Source of the DNA: JAXMCI01 sp046349435
GTDB taxonomy: Bacteria > Pseudomonadota > Alphaproteobacteria > Dongiales > Dongiaceae
Reading direction: 5' to 3'
Length of the DNA stretch: 64,000 nt
Assembly (NCBI GenBank): GCA_046349435.1
Contig: JAXMCI010000014.1
Coordinates: 62,001-126,000 of the forward strand
The translations under genes were made by a program, and so were the position numbers. Positions 8,588 through 17,061 of this stretch are shown here, in pieces (the first letter of the stretch is position 1; the number at the start of each line of letters is the position of its first letter). The notes under the pieces were generated by a model, which saw only the letters and a list, made by a program, of their open reading frames with translations, made no database searches and was not told where the DNA came from.

Positions 8588-8660
8588 GGCGGCGGCGGCC
8601 CTCACCCTCCCGTCGCTTCGCGACGGGCCCCGCCCTCTCCCGCTGCGCGGGCGAGGGAAT
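8588..8660. repeat. REP-like palindromic repeat, copy B
   Basis: Near-identical to the block at 4661-4741: CCCTCACCCTCCCGTCGC, a short TTCG loop, GCGACGGGCCCCGCCCTCTC, then a second hairpin. It abuts the stop codon of ptsI and could act as its transcript 3' end. Confidence 0.8.
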
Positions 8661-10460
8661 TCAGCTGCCCGCGTTGAGCTCGTCGAGGAGCTCGGCGATG
8701 CGGGTGCTGTCGGACTGCTCCATGATGATGCGGGCGGAGCGCTGGGCGGAGGCGAGGTCCAGCGCGCGGATGCGCTGCTTGACGCGGGGCAGGCGGGCGG
8801 CGGACATCGAGAGCTCGCGGATGCCCAATCCCAGCAGCAGGACGGCGAAGCGGGGGTCGCCGGCGACCTCGCCGCAGACGCTGACCGGGATGCGGGCGCG
8901 CAGCGCGGCCTCGGTGCTGAACTGGATGAGGCGCAGCACCGCGGGGTGCAGCGGGTCGTAGAGATGGGCGACCTGCTCCTCGCCGCGGTCGATGGCGAGC
9001 GTGTACATGGTGAGGTCGTTGGTGCCGATGGCGAAGAAGTCGGAGACGCCGGCGAGCGCGTCGGCCGAGAGCGCGGCGCCGGGGATCTCGATCATGATGC
9101 CGAGCGGCGGCAGGGGCTCGGGCAGCGGCACGCCGCGGCGCTTCAGGCGGCGCACCACCTGGTCCTGGATGGCGCGCACCTGGACCACCTCCGAGACGCT
9201 GGAGATCATCGGCAGCAGGATGCGGGCGGGGCCGTGCGCCGAGGCGCGCAGCATGGCGGCGAGCTGCGCCTCGAGCAGGGCCGGGCGCTGCAGCAGCAGG
9301 CGGGTGGCGCGCAGGCCCAGCGCCGGGTTGGCCTCGCCGCCGATGTCGTCGCCCAGCGCGGCGGCCAGCTTGTCGCCGCCGGCGTCGAGCGTGCGCATGG
9401 TGATCGGGCGGCCGTCGAGCGCCTCGATCAGGCCGCGATAGGTCTGGTACTGCTCCTCCTCCCCCGGCAGGTCGTCGCGGTTCATGTAGAGGAATTCGGT
9501 CCGCAGCAGGCCCACGCCCTCGGCGCCGGATTCGAGCGCCAGCTCGAGCTCGCGCGGCAGCTCGAGATTGGCCTCGAGCGCGACGCGGGTGCCGTCGCGG
9601 GTGACGGCGGGCAGCACGCGGAGGTGGGCGAGCTGGCGCTGCTCGCGGCCCATCGCCGCCAGCCGGCGCTCGTACTCGTTGAGACGCGCGGCGGTCGGGT
9701 TGACGAAGACCATGCCGGCCTCGCCGTCGACCAGCACGGTGTCGCCGTTGGCGATCGATTCGATGAGGCCGGCGACGCCGAGCACGGCGGGCAGGCGCAG
9801 CGAGCGGGCCATGATCGCGGTGTGGCTGGCGGCGCCGCCGAAGACGGTGGCGAAGCCGGCGACCCGCGCCGGGTCGAGCAGCGCGGTGTCGGCGGGGGTC
9901 AGCTCCTCCGATATCACGATGCTGCCGGCGGGCAGCTGCGAGAAGGCCTGGAAGGGCGTCTGGGTCAGGCTGCGGATCAGCCGGCGGCCGACCTCGCGGA
10001 CGTCCTCGGCGCGGGCGGCGAGGTAGGAATCGTTGAGGTCGGCGAAGTCGGCGGCGACCCGCGCGATCTCCGCCTGCACCGCGGCCTCGGCGTTGACGCG
10101 GTCCTCGGCGATGCGGCGCTCCACCCCGCGCACGACGCGGCTGCCCGTCAGCATCTGGAGATGCGCGTCGAGCAGGATGGCGAGCTCCTCGGCGGCGGCG
10201 GCGGGCAGCGACGCCGACTTCGCCTTCAGCTTGCGGATCTGCTTCTGCGAGCGGGCGAGCGCGTCGGCGAAGCGGACGAGCTCGGCCGGGACGGCGTCGG
10301 CCTCGATGGCGTATTCGGGGACGGCGATGGCGTGCGAATCGACGATGAAGGCCGGGCCCAGCGCCAGCCCCTCGGCGACGCCGACGCCCTCCAGCACCTG
10401 CTCGGGCCGGTCGCGGCGGCGGCGCCCGCCGGCGCGGCGCGGCGGCTCCTCATGCTTCAT
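8661..10460 (-). CDS. ptsI: PTS enzyme I (phosphoenolpyruvate-protein phosphotransferase)
   Basis: Transfers phosphate from PEP to HPr in the cytosol. The 599-residue protein contains the phospho-histidine site GGAASHTAIMARSLRLPAV, the PEP-binding EGVGLLRTEFLYMNR segment, LPMISSVSE and the C-terminal FFAIGTNDLTMY and SVCGEVAGD motifs. The length is that of classic EI, without the N-terminal GAF domain of the PtsP form. The ATG at 10460 overlaps the HPr stop, so the two are translationally coupled. With no sugar EIIB/C in view and HprK plus a mannose-type EIIA upstream, the chain probably has a regulatory rather than transport role, as is usual in alphaproteobacteria. Confidence 0.95.
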   Translation of the reverse strand: MKHEEPPRRAGGRRRRDRPEQVLEGVGVAEGLALGPAFIVDSHAIAVPEYAIEADAVPAELVRFADALARSQKQIRKLKAKSASLPAAAAEELAILLDAHLQMLTGSRVVRGVERRIAEDRVNAEAAVQAEIARVAADFADLNDSYLAARAEDVREVGRRLIRSLTQTPFQAFSQLPAGSIVISEELTPADTALLDPARVAGFATVFGGAASHTAIMARSLRLPAVLGVAGLIESIANGDTVLVDGEAGMVFVNPTAARLNEYERRLAAMGREQRQLAHLRVLPAVTRDGTRVALEANLELPRELELALESGAEGVGLLRTEFLYMNRDDLPGEEEQYQTYRGLIEALDGRPITMRTLDAGGDKLAAALGDDIGGEANPALGLRATRLLLQRPALLEAQLAAMLRASAHGPARILLPMISSVSEVVQVRAIQDQVVRRLKRRGVPLPEPLPPLGIMIEIPGAALSADALAGVSDFFAIGTNDLTMYTLAIDRGEEQVAHLYDPLHPAVLRLIQFSTEAALRARIPVSVCGEVAGDPRFAVLLLGLGIRELSMSAARLPRVKQRIRALDLASAQRSARIIMEQSDSTRIAELLDELNAGS

Positions 10461-10752
10461 CGAACTTGCGCAGGACAAGGTCGGCGATGGCGGCCAGCGC
10501 CGCCTCGGCCTCGCGCCCCCTGGCGGTGAGCTCGATCTCGCAGCCCGGCCCGGCCGCCAGCATCATCAGCCCCATGATGGAACGGCCGGAGACCGTCATG
10601 TCGCCCTTGGCGACGGTGACCTCGGCCTCGAACTGGTCGGCGAGCTTGACCAGCTTCGCGGCGGCGCGGGCATGCAGCCCGCGCTGGTTGCGGATGGCGA
10701 CGCGGCGCGCCGGCGGCGCGGTGGCGTCGACGCGCTGCGGCAGGTCGTTCAT
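10450..10752 (-). CDS. ptsH: HPr phosphocarrier protein
   Basis: A 100-residue HPr with the phosphorylatable histidine in NQRGLHARAAAK (His27) and the regulatory serine in SGRSIMGLMML (Ser58). Ser58 is exactly 31 residues further, as for His15/Ser46 in canonical HPr. It accepts phosphate from EI and passes it to EIIA, and HprK can phosphorylate the serine. The N terminus is about 12 residues longer than minimal HPr. Its stop overlaps the ptsI start. A long hairpin repeat separates it from the EIIA gene. Confidence 0.95.
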   Translation of the reverse strand: MNDLPQRVDATAPPARRVAIRNQRGLHARAAAKLVKLADQFEAEVTVAKGDMTVSGRSIMGLMMLAAGPGCEIELTARGREAEAALAAIADLVLRKFDEA

Positions 10753-10783
10753 CGCGGCCGGCTCCGGCGCGGCGCAGAGGCAG

Positions 10784-10890
10784 AGAAGGATTTTGCACGC
10801 GGAGGCGCGGAGGACGCGAAGGGGGACGCCGGCCGGGCCTGCGCACCGCTCCTCTGCGGCTCCGCGCCTCCGCGTGAATCAATCCTTCTC
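10784..10890. repeat. Long hairpin repeat of GCGGAGGCGCGGAGG family
   Basis: The left arm (GAGAAGGATT, then CACGCGGAGGCGCGGAGG) and right arm (CTCCGCGCCTCCGCGTGAAT, then CAATCCTTCTC) are inverted complements around a 25-base loop. Related arms occur at 7715, 12432, 12516-12614 and 16911-17027. Here it fills the gap between the EIIA and HPr genes. Confidence 0.8.
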
Positions 10891-10924
10891 GCAACCGCTC
10901 GCGGCATGAGGGCGGATCCGGGCA

Positions 10925-11332
10925 TCAGTGGTTGCCGTCGGCGAGGAGCTGGGAGGCGACGTTGATGTACTTGCGGCCGGCCTCCTGGGCGTGGGCGACG
11001 GCGGTGGCGAGGTTCTCCTCGCCGCGGATGCGGGCGAGCTTGATCAGCATCGGCAGGTTGACGCCGGCGATGACCTCGACGCGGGCGCGGTCGAGCACCG
11101 AGATGGCGAGGTTGGAGGGGGTGCCGCCGAACATGTCGGTGAGCAGCACGACGCCGTCGCCGTCATCGACCCTGGCGACGTTCTCCAGGATCTCGCGCCG
11201 GCGCTGCTCCATGTCGTCATCGGGGCCGATGCAGACCGTCGCGACCCGCTGCTGCGGCCCGACCACGTGCTCGAGCGCGGCGACGAACTCGGCCGCCAGG
11301 CGGCCATGGGTAACCAGCACCATTCCGATCAT
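10925..11332 (-). CDS. PTS EIIA component, mannose family
   Basis: A 135-residue domain starting MIGMVLVTHGRLAAEF, with the phospho-accepting His9 in the VTHG motif, and LLTDMFGGTPSNLA typical of the EIIA-Man fold. No EIIB, C or D partner is encoded nearby, so it likely works as a regulatory phospho-sensor at the end of the EI-HPr chain; in related bacteria such proteins feed into ChvG/ChvI or HprK control. It begins 37 bases after the rapZ stop. Often annotated ManX-like; the symbol is left blank because specificity is unknown. Confidence 0.92.
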   Translation of the reverse strand: MIGMVLVTHGRLAAEFVAALEHVVGPQQRVATVCIGPDDDMEQRRREILENVARVDDGDGVVLLTDMFGGTPSNLAISVLDRARVEVIAGVNLPMLIKLARIRGEENLATAVAHAQEAGRKYINVASQLLADGNH

Positions 11333-11369
11333 TCAAGCATGCCTCATGTGGGATGGCGGCCTCGTGGCT

Positions 11370-12305
11370 CTAGCCCGCCAGCGATTCCAGGCCCAGGTCG
11401 CGGTGGCGCAGCCCGACCAGCCGGCCCTGGCGGCGCAGCCAGGCCGCCAGCCTTTCCGCGACGAAGACCGAGCGATGGCGGCCGCCCGTGCAGCCGATCG
11501 CCAGGGTGAGATAGCTCTTGCCCTCGCGCTCGTAGCGCGGCAGCAGCGGCGCCAGCAGCGCCGTCAATGCCGCGAAGAAGCCGGTGAAGGCAGGATCCTG
11601 CTCGATGAAGGCGGCCACCTCGGGGTCGCGTCCGCTCAACCCCTTCAACCCGGGCTCGTAGTAGGGGTTGCGCAGGAAGCGGACGTCGAAGACGAGGTCG
11701 GCCTCGCGCGGCAGGCCGCGCCGGTAGGAAAAGGAGGTGACGGCGATCGCCGCCGCCTGGCGGTCGAGCGCGAAATGCCCGGTCAGCTGGTGCTTGAGGT
11801 CGGCGATCGACAGCTCGGAGGTGTCGATCACCAGGTCGGCGGCGCCGCGCACGGCGGCGAGCAGCGCGCGCTCCTGCGCGATGCCGTCGGCGACCGGCCG
11901 GTCGAGCGCCAGCGGATGGCGCCGCCGCGTCTCGGTGAAGCGGCGCCGCAGCACCTCGTCGTCGCAGGTCAGGAAGATCAGCGCCACGGCGACGCCGGGA
12001 TCCTCGCGCAGCCGCTCGAGCTGGGCGAGCAGCGCGTCCGGGCTGAAGTCGCGGGTCCGGCTGTCGACGCCGATGGCGATCGGTCGCGCCGCGGCGGTGG
12101 CGTCGCCGGTCAGACCGCCGAGCAGCGCCAGCGGCAGGTTGTCGACCGCCTCCCACCCGAGATCCTCGAGCAGGTTGAGCGCGGTCGAGTGGCCGGCGCC
12201 GGACAGCCCGGTGACGAGCAGCACGCGCAGCTGCCCGGATGGGCCGGGCGGGCGCGTGGCCGCCGTCGGCTCGGCCGGCGGGGCGGCGATCAGGTCGTCG
12301 CTCAT
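11370..12305 (-). CDS. rapZ: RNase adapter / nucleotide-binding protein RapZ
   Basis: A 311-residue RapZ (YvcJ) family protein with an N-terminal kinase-like domain and the signature C-terminal ligand domain SYLTLAIGCTGGRHRSVFVAE. In enterobacteria it binds glucosamine-6-phosphate and steers RNase E to sRNAs; in alphaproteobacteria it sits beside hprK and PTS genes as here, with an unclear role. The Walker A loop reads GLSGAGHST, with His39 where Lys is expected, so nucleotide binding may be altered. The first 25 residues are an unstructured Pro/Ala extension. Confidence 0.93.
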   Translation of the reverse strand: MSDDLIAAPPAEPTAATRPPGPSGQLRVLLVTGLSGAGHSTALNLLEDLGWEAVDNLPLALLGGLTGDATAAARPIAIGVDSRTRDFSPDALLAQLERLREDPGVAVALIFLTCDDEVLRRRFTETRRRHPLALDRPVADGIAQERALLAAVRGAADLVIDTSELSIADLKHQLTGHFALDRQAAAIAVTSFSYRRGLPREADLVFDVRFLRNPYYEPGLKGLSGRDPEVAAFIEQDPAFTGFFAALTALLAPLLPRYEREGKSYLTLAIGCTGGRHRSVFVAERLAAWLRRQGRLVGLRHRDLGLESLAG

Positions 12306-12431
12306 GGCCGGCGGACTATACTGAAACCGCCGCCGGTCAACGACTCGAAACGTGGCGGGGCGCGGCGGCGGGCCGCGGGCGGATTAACGGTCCCGTAAGG
12401 TGCGGGCAAGTGGCGCGCGAGGCGCAGGCAG

Positions 12432-12614
12432 GAAGGATTCACGCGGAGGCGCGGAGGCGCGGAGGGGAGTCCGCGATGCCCGCCGGCGCGTTCGCAGGAG
12501 TCGCCGTGTCTCCGGGTGAGAAAGGATTTTCACGCGAAGGCGCGAAGGCGCGAAGGCGAGCGCACGAAGGCGGTTCTTTTCTTCTTGGCTTCGCGGCTTC
12601 GCGTGAGAAAGATT
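12432..12614. repeat. Two repeat units between rapZ and hprK
   Basis: A single arm (GGATTCACGCGGAGGCGCGG) at about 12432-12466 is followed by a full hairpin at about 12516-12614. The hairpin's left arm is GAGAAAGGATTTTCACGCG with GAAGGC units, and its right arm is GCTTCGCGTGAGAAAGATTT. Together they account for nearly all of the 308-base gap; the hairpin ends at the hprK stop. Confidence 0.75.
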
Positions 12615-13060
12615 TAATGCGCCTGCGGCGCGGTCTCGAGGGCGAGGCGGAGCTGGGCCGGGGCGGAGGCGAGCCAGGGATCGAGGGCGAGGCAGGGGAT
12701 GGCGTGGCCGAGCCAGCTTTCGGTGGCGGGAGCGGTCAGGGGCTCGGAGCGGTGGCCGGGGATCAGGCGGGCGGCGAGCGCGAGCGGGGTCGGCGGGGCG
12801 GCGGGCACGGGCGTCAGGCCGCGGCCGCGGATCAGCAGGTGGCCGCGGAGGTGGGCGGCGGCGGCGGCGGGATAGCGGGCGAGGAGGCCGGCGCCGCCGG
12901 CGACGAGCTCGACGCAGTCGTCGGCGATCAGCGCGGCGCCGCGGTCGATCAGGCGGAGCGCGAGGTCGGACTTGCCGCTGCCGGGCGGGCCGAGGAGGAG
13001 CAAGGCGCGGTCGGACAGCGCGACGGCGGTGGCGTGGAGGGTGAGCCGGGGCGCCGTCAC
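12614..13060 (-). CDS. hprK: HPr kinase/phosphorylase, short alphaproteobacterial form
   Basis: A 148-residue protein corresponding only to the C-terminal catalytic domain of Gram-positive HprK. Walker A is GPPGSGKSDLALRL (Lys30), followed by LIADDCVELV, the catalytic Asp region, and LIRGRGL. It phosphorylates Ser58 of HPr and thereby controls phosphate flow through EI-HPr-EIIA. The GTG start overlaps the chvG stop by four bases (GTGA), giving tight coupling of sensor kinase and HPr kinase. Lack of the N-terminal domain is normal for this class. Confidence 0.93.
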   Translation of the reverse strand: MTAPRLTLHATAVALSDRALLLLGPPGSGKSDLALRLIDRGAALIADDCVELVAGGAGLLARYPAAAAAHLRGHLLIRGRGLTPVPAAPPTPLALAARLIPGHRSEPLTAPATESWLGHAIPCLALDPWLASAPAQLRLALETAPQAH

Positions 13061-14853
13061 GCGACCGGGAGGAAGACGGTGAAGCGGGCGCCCTCGACAT
13101 GGCCGTCGGGGTCGAGGCGGTTCTCCGCCAGGATGACGCCGCCATGGGCCTCGACGATCTGCTTGGAGATCGACAGGCCGAGGCCGGAATGGGTGCCGAA
13201 CTTCTCGCCGGCCGGGCGCTCGCTGTAGAAGCGGTCGAAGATGGCGTTGAGCTTGCCGGGCGGGATGCCGGGGCCCTCATCGGCGACGGTGATGCGCACC
13301 CGCTCGCCCTCGCGCCGCGCCTGCAGCCGGATCTCGCCCCGGGGCGGGCTGAAGGAGATCGCGTTGTCGATCAGGTTGCGGAAGACCTGCGCCAGCCGGC
13401 TCTCGATGCCGGTGACGACGAGCGCGGCATGGCTGCCGATGTCGAGCACCAGGCGGGGCGCCTCGGGGCCGGCGGTCGCCGCATGGGCGTCGGCCATGGC
13501 GCCCAGCATGCGGCCGAGGTCGACCGGGTCGATCTCGGCGCGCGACAGCTCGGCGTCGAGCCGCGAGGCGCTGGAGATGTCGCTGATCAGCCGGTCGAGC
13601 CGCTGCACGTCGTCGAGGATGATGCCCATCAGCTTCTTCTGCTGGCTCGGCTCCTCGATGCGCGCCACCGTCTCGACCGCGCTCCTGAGCGAGGTCAGCG
13701 GGTTCTTGATCTCGTGCGCGACGTCGGCGGCGAAGCGCTCGATGGCGTCCATGCGCTGCCACAGCACCTCGGTCATGTCGCGCAGCGCGCCGGAGAGGTC
13801 GCCGATCTCGTCGCGCCGCCGGGTGAAGTCGGGGATGGTGGTCTGGCGGCGGTGGCCGTGGCGCACCCGGTCGGCGGCGGCGGCCAGCCGCAGGATCGGC
13901 CGCGCGATGGTGCCGGCGAGGTAGAAGGAGAGCAGCGTGGTGACGGCGAGCGCGATGGCGAAGACCTTGAGCACGTCGAAGCGGATGTCGCGCACCGCCG
14001 TGTCGATGGCGTCGCCGTCGGTCGACAGCATCAGCCCGCCGAGCACGGCGCGGTAGCGCTGCACCGGCACCGCGACGCTCAGCACCAGCCCGCCGGCGCC
14101 GTCGTCGCGCACCGCCTCGGCGATCTCCCCGGTCAGCGCCTGGGCGACCTCCGGATAGTCGCCGGCATGCTGCACCGGCGCCTCCTTGTAGAGCTGCAGC
14201 TTGGCGCGCTGCGGCAGCAGCGAGACGACGCGGTCGTAGATGTCGGTGACGAGGTCGCCGAAGGTGTCGCTGCGGCGGATCGGCGGCAGGATCTCGATCT
14301 GCACCTGGCCGCCCGGCCCCATCAGCCGGTAGGAATCGGCGATCAGGCCGCCGTCGGTGGCGAAGACCCGGGCGCGGCTCTTGGAGACCTCGACCAGCCG
14401 GCGCACCGTCTGGCGCACCACCTCGGGGGTCAGCCGGTCCTCATCGACGTCGCTCGAGACGCCGGCCGACGCGATGGCGCCGGCGAAGAGCTCGCCCTCG
14501 ACACGCAGCGACTTGAGCTCGGAATGGATCAGCTGGCCGCGATAGGCGTCGAGATAGAGCAGGCCGGCGACGGGGATGGCGATGGCGACCAGGTTGAGCA
14601 GCAGGATGCGGCGGGTGAGCGGCGTCAGCCAGCGGCGGCGGCGGCGCGGCGGCTCGTGGGTGACCGCGGCCAGCGTGTCGCGGGCGGGGGCGGCGCGGCC
14701 AGCGGCGGCTCGAGCGGCCGGGCGGGAGCTCTCGTCGCGCGCGCGGGGATCGCGGGCGCCCGAATCACGACCGGCCGAATCGCGACCGCCCGAATCACGA
14801 CTGGCCGGGCGCGCCGGCCGCACCCGGCCGGCATCGAGCTCCGCCGTCACCAC
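13057..14853 (-). CDS. chvG: Sensor histidine kinase ChvG/ExoS
   Basis: A 598-residue membrane sensor. A disordered cytoplasmic N terminus precedes TM1 (ILLLNLVAIAIPVAGLLYLDA), a periplasmic domain of about 190 residues with LQLYKEAPVQHAGDY, TM2 (VFAIALAVTTLLSFYLAGTI), HAMP, the H-box FAADVAHEIKNPLTSLR, and an N-box/G-box ATPase (FRNLIDNAISFSP, DEGPGIPPGK, GLGLSISKQI). It partners with the ChvI gene 12 bases upstream to sense acid or envelope conditions. The first 55 residues contain a repeated R-D-S-G motif not found in other ChvG proteins I know. A later start is conceivable, but the upstream GTG is kept. Confidence 0.95.
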   Translation of the reverse strand: MVTAELDAGRVRPARPASRDSGGRDSAGRDSGARDPRARDESSRPAARAAAGRAAPARDTLAAVTHEPPRRRRRWLTPLTRRILLLNLVAIAIPVAGLLYLDAYRGQLIHSELKSLRVEGELFAGAIASAGVSSDVDEDRLTPEVVRQTVRRLVEVSKSRARVFATDGGLIADSYRLMGPGGQVQIEILPPIRRSDTFGDLVTDIYDRVVSLLPQRAKLQLYKEAPVQHAGDYPEVAQALTGEIAEAVRDDGAGGLVLSVAVPVQRYRAVLGGLMLSTDGDAIDTAVRDIRFDVLKVFAIALAVTTLLSFYLAGTIARPILRLAAAADRVRHGHRRQTTIPDFTRRRDEIGDLSGALRDMTEVLWQRMDAIERFAADVAHEIKNPLTSLRSAVETVARIEEPSQQKKLMGIILDDVQRLDRLISDISSASRLDAELSRAEIDPVDLGRMLGAMADAHAATAGPEAPRLVLDIGSHAALVVTGIESRLAQVFRNLIDNAISFSPPRGEIRLQARREGERVRITVADEGPGIPPGKLNAIFDRFYSERPAGEKFGTHSGLGLSISKQIVEAHGGVILAENRLDPDGHVEGARFTVFLPVA

Positions 14854-14865
14854 GCCGGGCGGCCG

Positions 14866-15627
14866 TCAGGCCGCTGCGCCCGGGCGATCGCGATAGCGAT
14901 ATCCCACCCCGTAGAGCGTCTCGATCTGGGCGAACTCCGGGTCCATCGCCTTGAACTTCTTGCGCAGCCGCTTGATGTGGCTGTCGATGGTCCGGTCGTC
15001 GACATAGATGTGCTCGCCATAGGCGGCGTCCATCAGCTGGTCGCGGTTCTTGACGTGGCCGGGCCGCGCCGCCAGCGACTTGAGCAGCAGGAACTCGGTG
15101 ACGGTGAGGTCGACCGCGCTGCCCTTCCAGGTGCAGAGATGGCGGTCGGAATCGAGCGTCAGCTCTCCGCGCACCAGCACCTCGCCGGACTCGCCGGCGG
15201 CGGCCGTCGCGGCGGCGGCGCCGGGAGCGCCGGGGGTGCCCGGGGCGCCGGCCTCGCGGGCCAGCAGCTCGCGCCGCAGGATGGCGCGGATGCGCTCGAT
15301 CAGCAGGCGCTGCGAGAAGGGCTTCTTGATGTAGTCGTCGGCCCCCATGCGGAGGCCCATCAGCTCGTCGACCTCGTCGTCCTTGGAGGTCAGGAAGATC
15401 ACCGGCAGGTCGCTCGACCGGCGCAGCCGCTCGAGCAGCTCGAGCCCGTCCATGCGCGGCATCTTGATATCGAGGATGGCGAGGTCGACCGGGTTCTGGA
15501 CCAGCGCGCGCAGCGCCTCCGCCCCGTCGGTGTAGGTGCGCACGGCGTAGCCCTCGGCCTCGAGCGTCATCGACACCGAGGTCAGGATGTTGCGGTCGTC
15601 ATCGACCAGCGCGATGGTTTGCGGCAC
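14866..15627 (-). CDS. chvI: Response regulator ChvI
   Basis: A 253-residue OmpR-family regulator: receiver domain with acidic pocket ALVDDD, phospho-acceptor Asp53 in LAILDIKMPRMDG and KKPFSQ switch region, then a winged helix (LTVTEFLLLKSLAARPGHVK, DDRTIDSHIKRLRKKF, YGVGYRYRD). GTG start at 15627 with GGGGAGAGG upstream. Between the two domains is an unusual linker rich in Gly-Ala-Pro (APGTPGAPGAAA), longer than in typical ChvI. It is the first gene of the chvI-chvG-hprK-rapZ-EIIA-ptsH-ptsI series and is divergent from the HugZ-like gene. Confidence 0.95.
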   Translation of the reverse strand: MPQTIALVDDDRNILTSVSMTLEAEGYAVRTYTDGAEALRALVQNPVDLAILDIKMPRMDGLELLERLRRSSDLPVIFLTSKDDEVDELMGLRMGADDYIKKPFSQRLLIERIRAILRRELLAREAGAPGTPGAPGAAAATAAAGESGEVLVRGELTLDSDRHLCTWKGSAVDLTVTEFLLLKSLAARPGHVKNRDQLMDAAYGEHIYVDDRTIDSHIKRLRKKFKAMDPEFAQIETLYGVGYRYRDRPGAAA

Positions 15628-15744
15628 GGCGGACCTCTCCCCTTGTATAGTAGGCTTGCGGCCGAGGGCTGTGAAGATGGCGGGCCAAGATGGCCGGATT
15701 GCGGCGTTTTTGCCGCCAAGTCTGGGCAAGGAGCGGGCATCACC

Positions 15745-16480
15745 ATGGCAAGCGACGCGACTTCCACCGCAACCGAGCCCGGGCCCGGCGCGCTCGCCCG
15801 GGCGCTGATCCGCGCCGCCGACCGCGCCGTCCTGGCGACCCGGCTGGGCGCCGAGGGCTGGCCCTACGCCTCGCTGGTGCTGCTCGCCACCGACCACGAC
15901 CTGACGCCGCTGCTGCTGCTGTCGGACCTCGCCGAGCACACCAAGGCGCTGTCGGGCGACCCGCGGCTGTCGCTGCTGATCGACGGCACGGCCGGCCACG
16001 AGGACCCGCTGACCGGGCCGCGGCTGACCCTGCTCGGCCATGCCGCGCCGGAAGCCTCGCACGCCCAGAAGCAGCGCTATATCGCCCGCCATCCATCGGC
16101 CGGGCTCTATGCCGGCTTCGCCGATTTCCGCTTCTACCGGGTGGTGGTGGAGCGCGCCCACCTGGTCGGCGGCTTCGGCCGGATCCATTGGCTGGAGGCG
16201 GCCGAGGTCACCTACGACGCCGCCCAGGCGGCGGCGCTGGCCGACCACGAGCCGGAGATCGTCGCCCACATGAACGAGGACCACGCCGACGCGCTCGACC
16301 TGATGGCGAGCCGGCTGGCGGCGGCGCCGGGCGAAGGCTGGCGGATGACCGGGCGACCCGGAGGGCATCGACCTCCGCCTGGGCGGCCGCCTGGCGCCCG
16401 GGTCGCCGCAGGCGCCGATCGCCGACGCCGGCGAGGCCCGCGCCGCGCTGATCCGGCTGGTGGCGCGGCCCGCGCGGGGT
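15745..16480 (+). pseudogene. HugZ-type heme-utilisation / PNPOx-fold protein, one-base insertion
   Basis: From MASDATSTATEPGPGALARA the frame encodes a split-barrel flavin/heme-binding domain (AVLATRLGAEGWPYASLVLL, LSLLIDGTAGHEDPL) and the C-terminal DUF2470 domain (EIVAHMNEDHADALDLMA). At WRMTG the frame is lost: removing one G from the GGG run at 16351-16353 restores GDPEGIDLRLGGRLA and ARAALIRLVARPARG. A second small change near 16480 would recreate a TAG stop. The family binds heme or pyridoxal/flavin cofactors and is often an iron-related oxygenase. Either a pseudogene or an indel error. Confidence 0.75.
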
Positions 16481-16482
16481 AG

Positions 16483-17061
16483 CGCGGCCTTGCCGGCAAT
16501 CTTGTCGACGACGCGCCGGCCCGCGCCCCGAGGCGCCGATCAGCGGCGGCGATCGAAGCCCGCCGGCAGCCGCGCCCAGCGCGGGCCGCGGTGCCGATGG
16601 CGCCGGCGGTCAGCGCGCTGCTGGGTGTGGTCGAGGTTGCTGCAGCCGCCCGCGCGGCCTGGCGCCGGAGAACGCCCCAGCGAAGTTCCCGGGTCGCGAT
16701 TCATCGCCGGCGCTTGACCCGGCCAACCCAGCCAGTGGCCGGGATGGCCGCGCCCATGCGCGGGTCGCGTGGCAAGATCGTGGCGCTGGTCGGCGGGGAC
16801 GCGGAGAGGCGAAGCCGTTTCGCACCGCGAAGAAGCCGGCGAGGCCGGCATCGCCGCGCCGGCGGAGAGATGGATCGGCTTTCGCCGTGACAACTACTGC
16901 TCGGTCATCCTCTCCTCCGCGGCTCCGCGCCTCCGCGTGAGTCCTGCGGCCTCTCCGCCCGCGCAGGCGCCGGGTGCAAGGGCGCTCCCTCTTCGCGGCT
17001 TCGCGCCTTCGCGTGCGAAATCCGGCCCTCTCCGCCGGCGCGAACGCCGGCCGGCCGAGGC
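16483..17061. other. Intergenic region with repeats between HugZ-like gene and polA
   Basis: About 580 bases with no convincing gene. Two right-arm units of the GCGGAGGCGCGGAGG family lie at about 16911-16950 (CTCCGCGCCTCCGCGTGAG) and 16989-17027 (CTTCGCGCCTTCGCGTGCG). The remainder is GC-rich with Arg/Pro-biased frames only. Confidence 0.6.

Noticed and set aside
13099..15744. Long plus-strand frame opposite chvG and chvI
   Set aside because: Only its last part (from 15745) is a real gene (HugZ-like); the rest mirrors the two-component genes.
7715..17027. Repeated Arg-rich peptides read from the GCGGAGG repeats
   Set aside because: The repeats can be translated in several frames but are palindromic noncoding DNA; no ribosome-binding sites accompany them.
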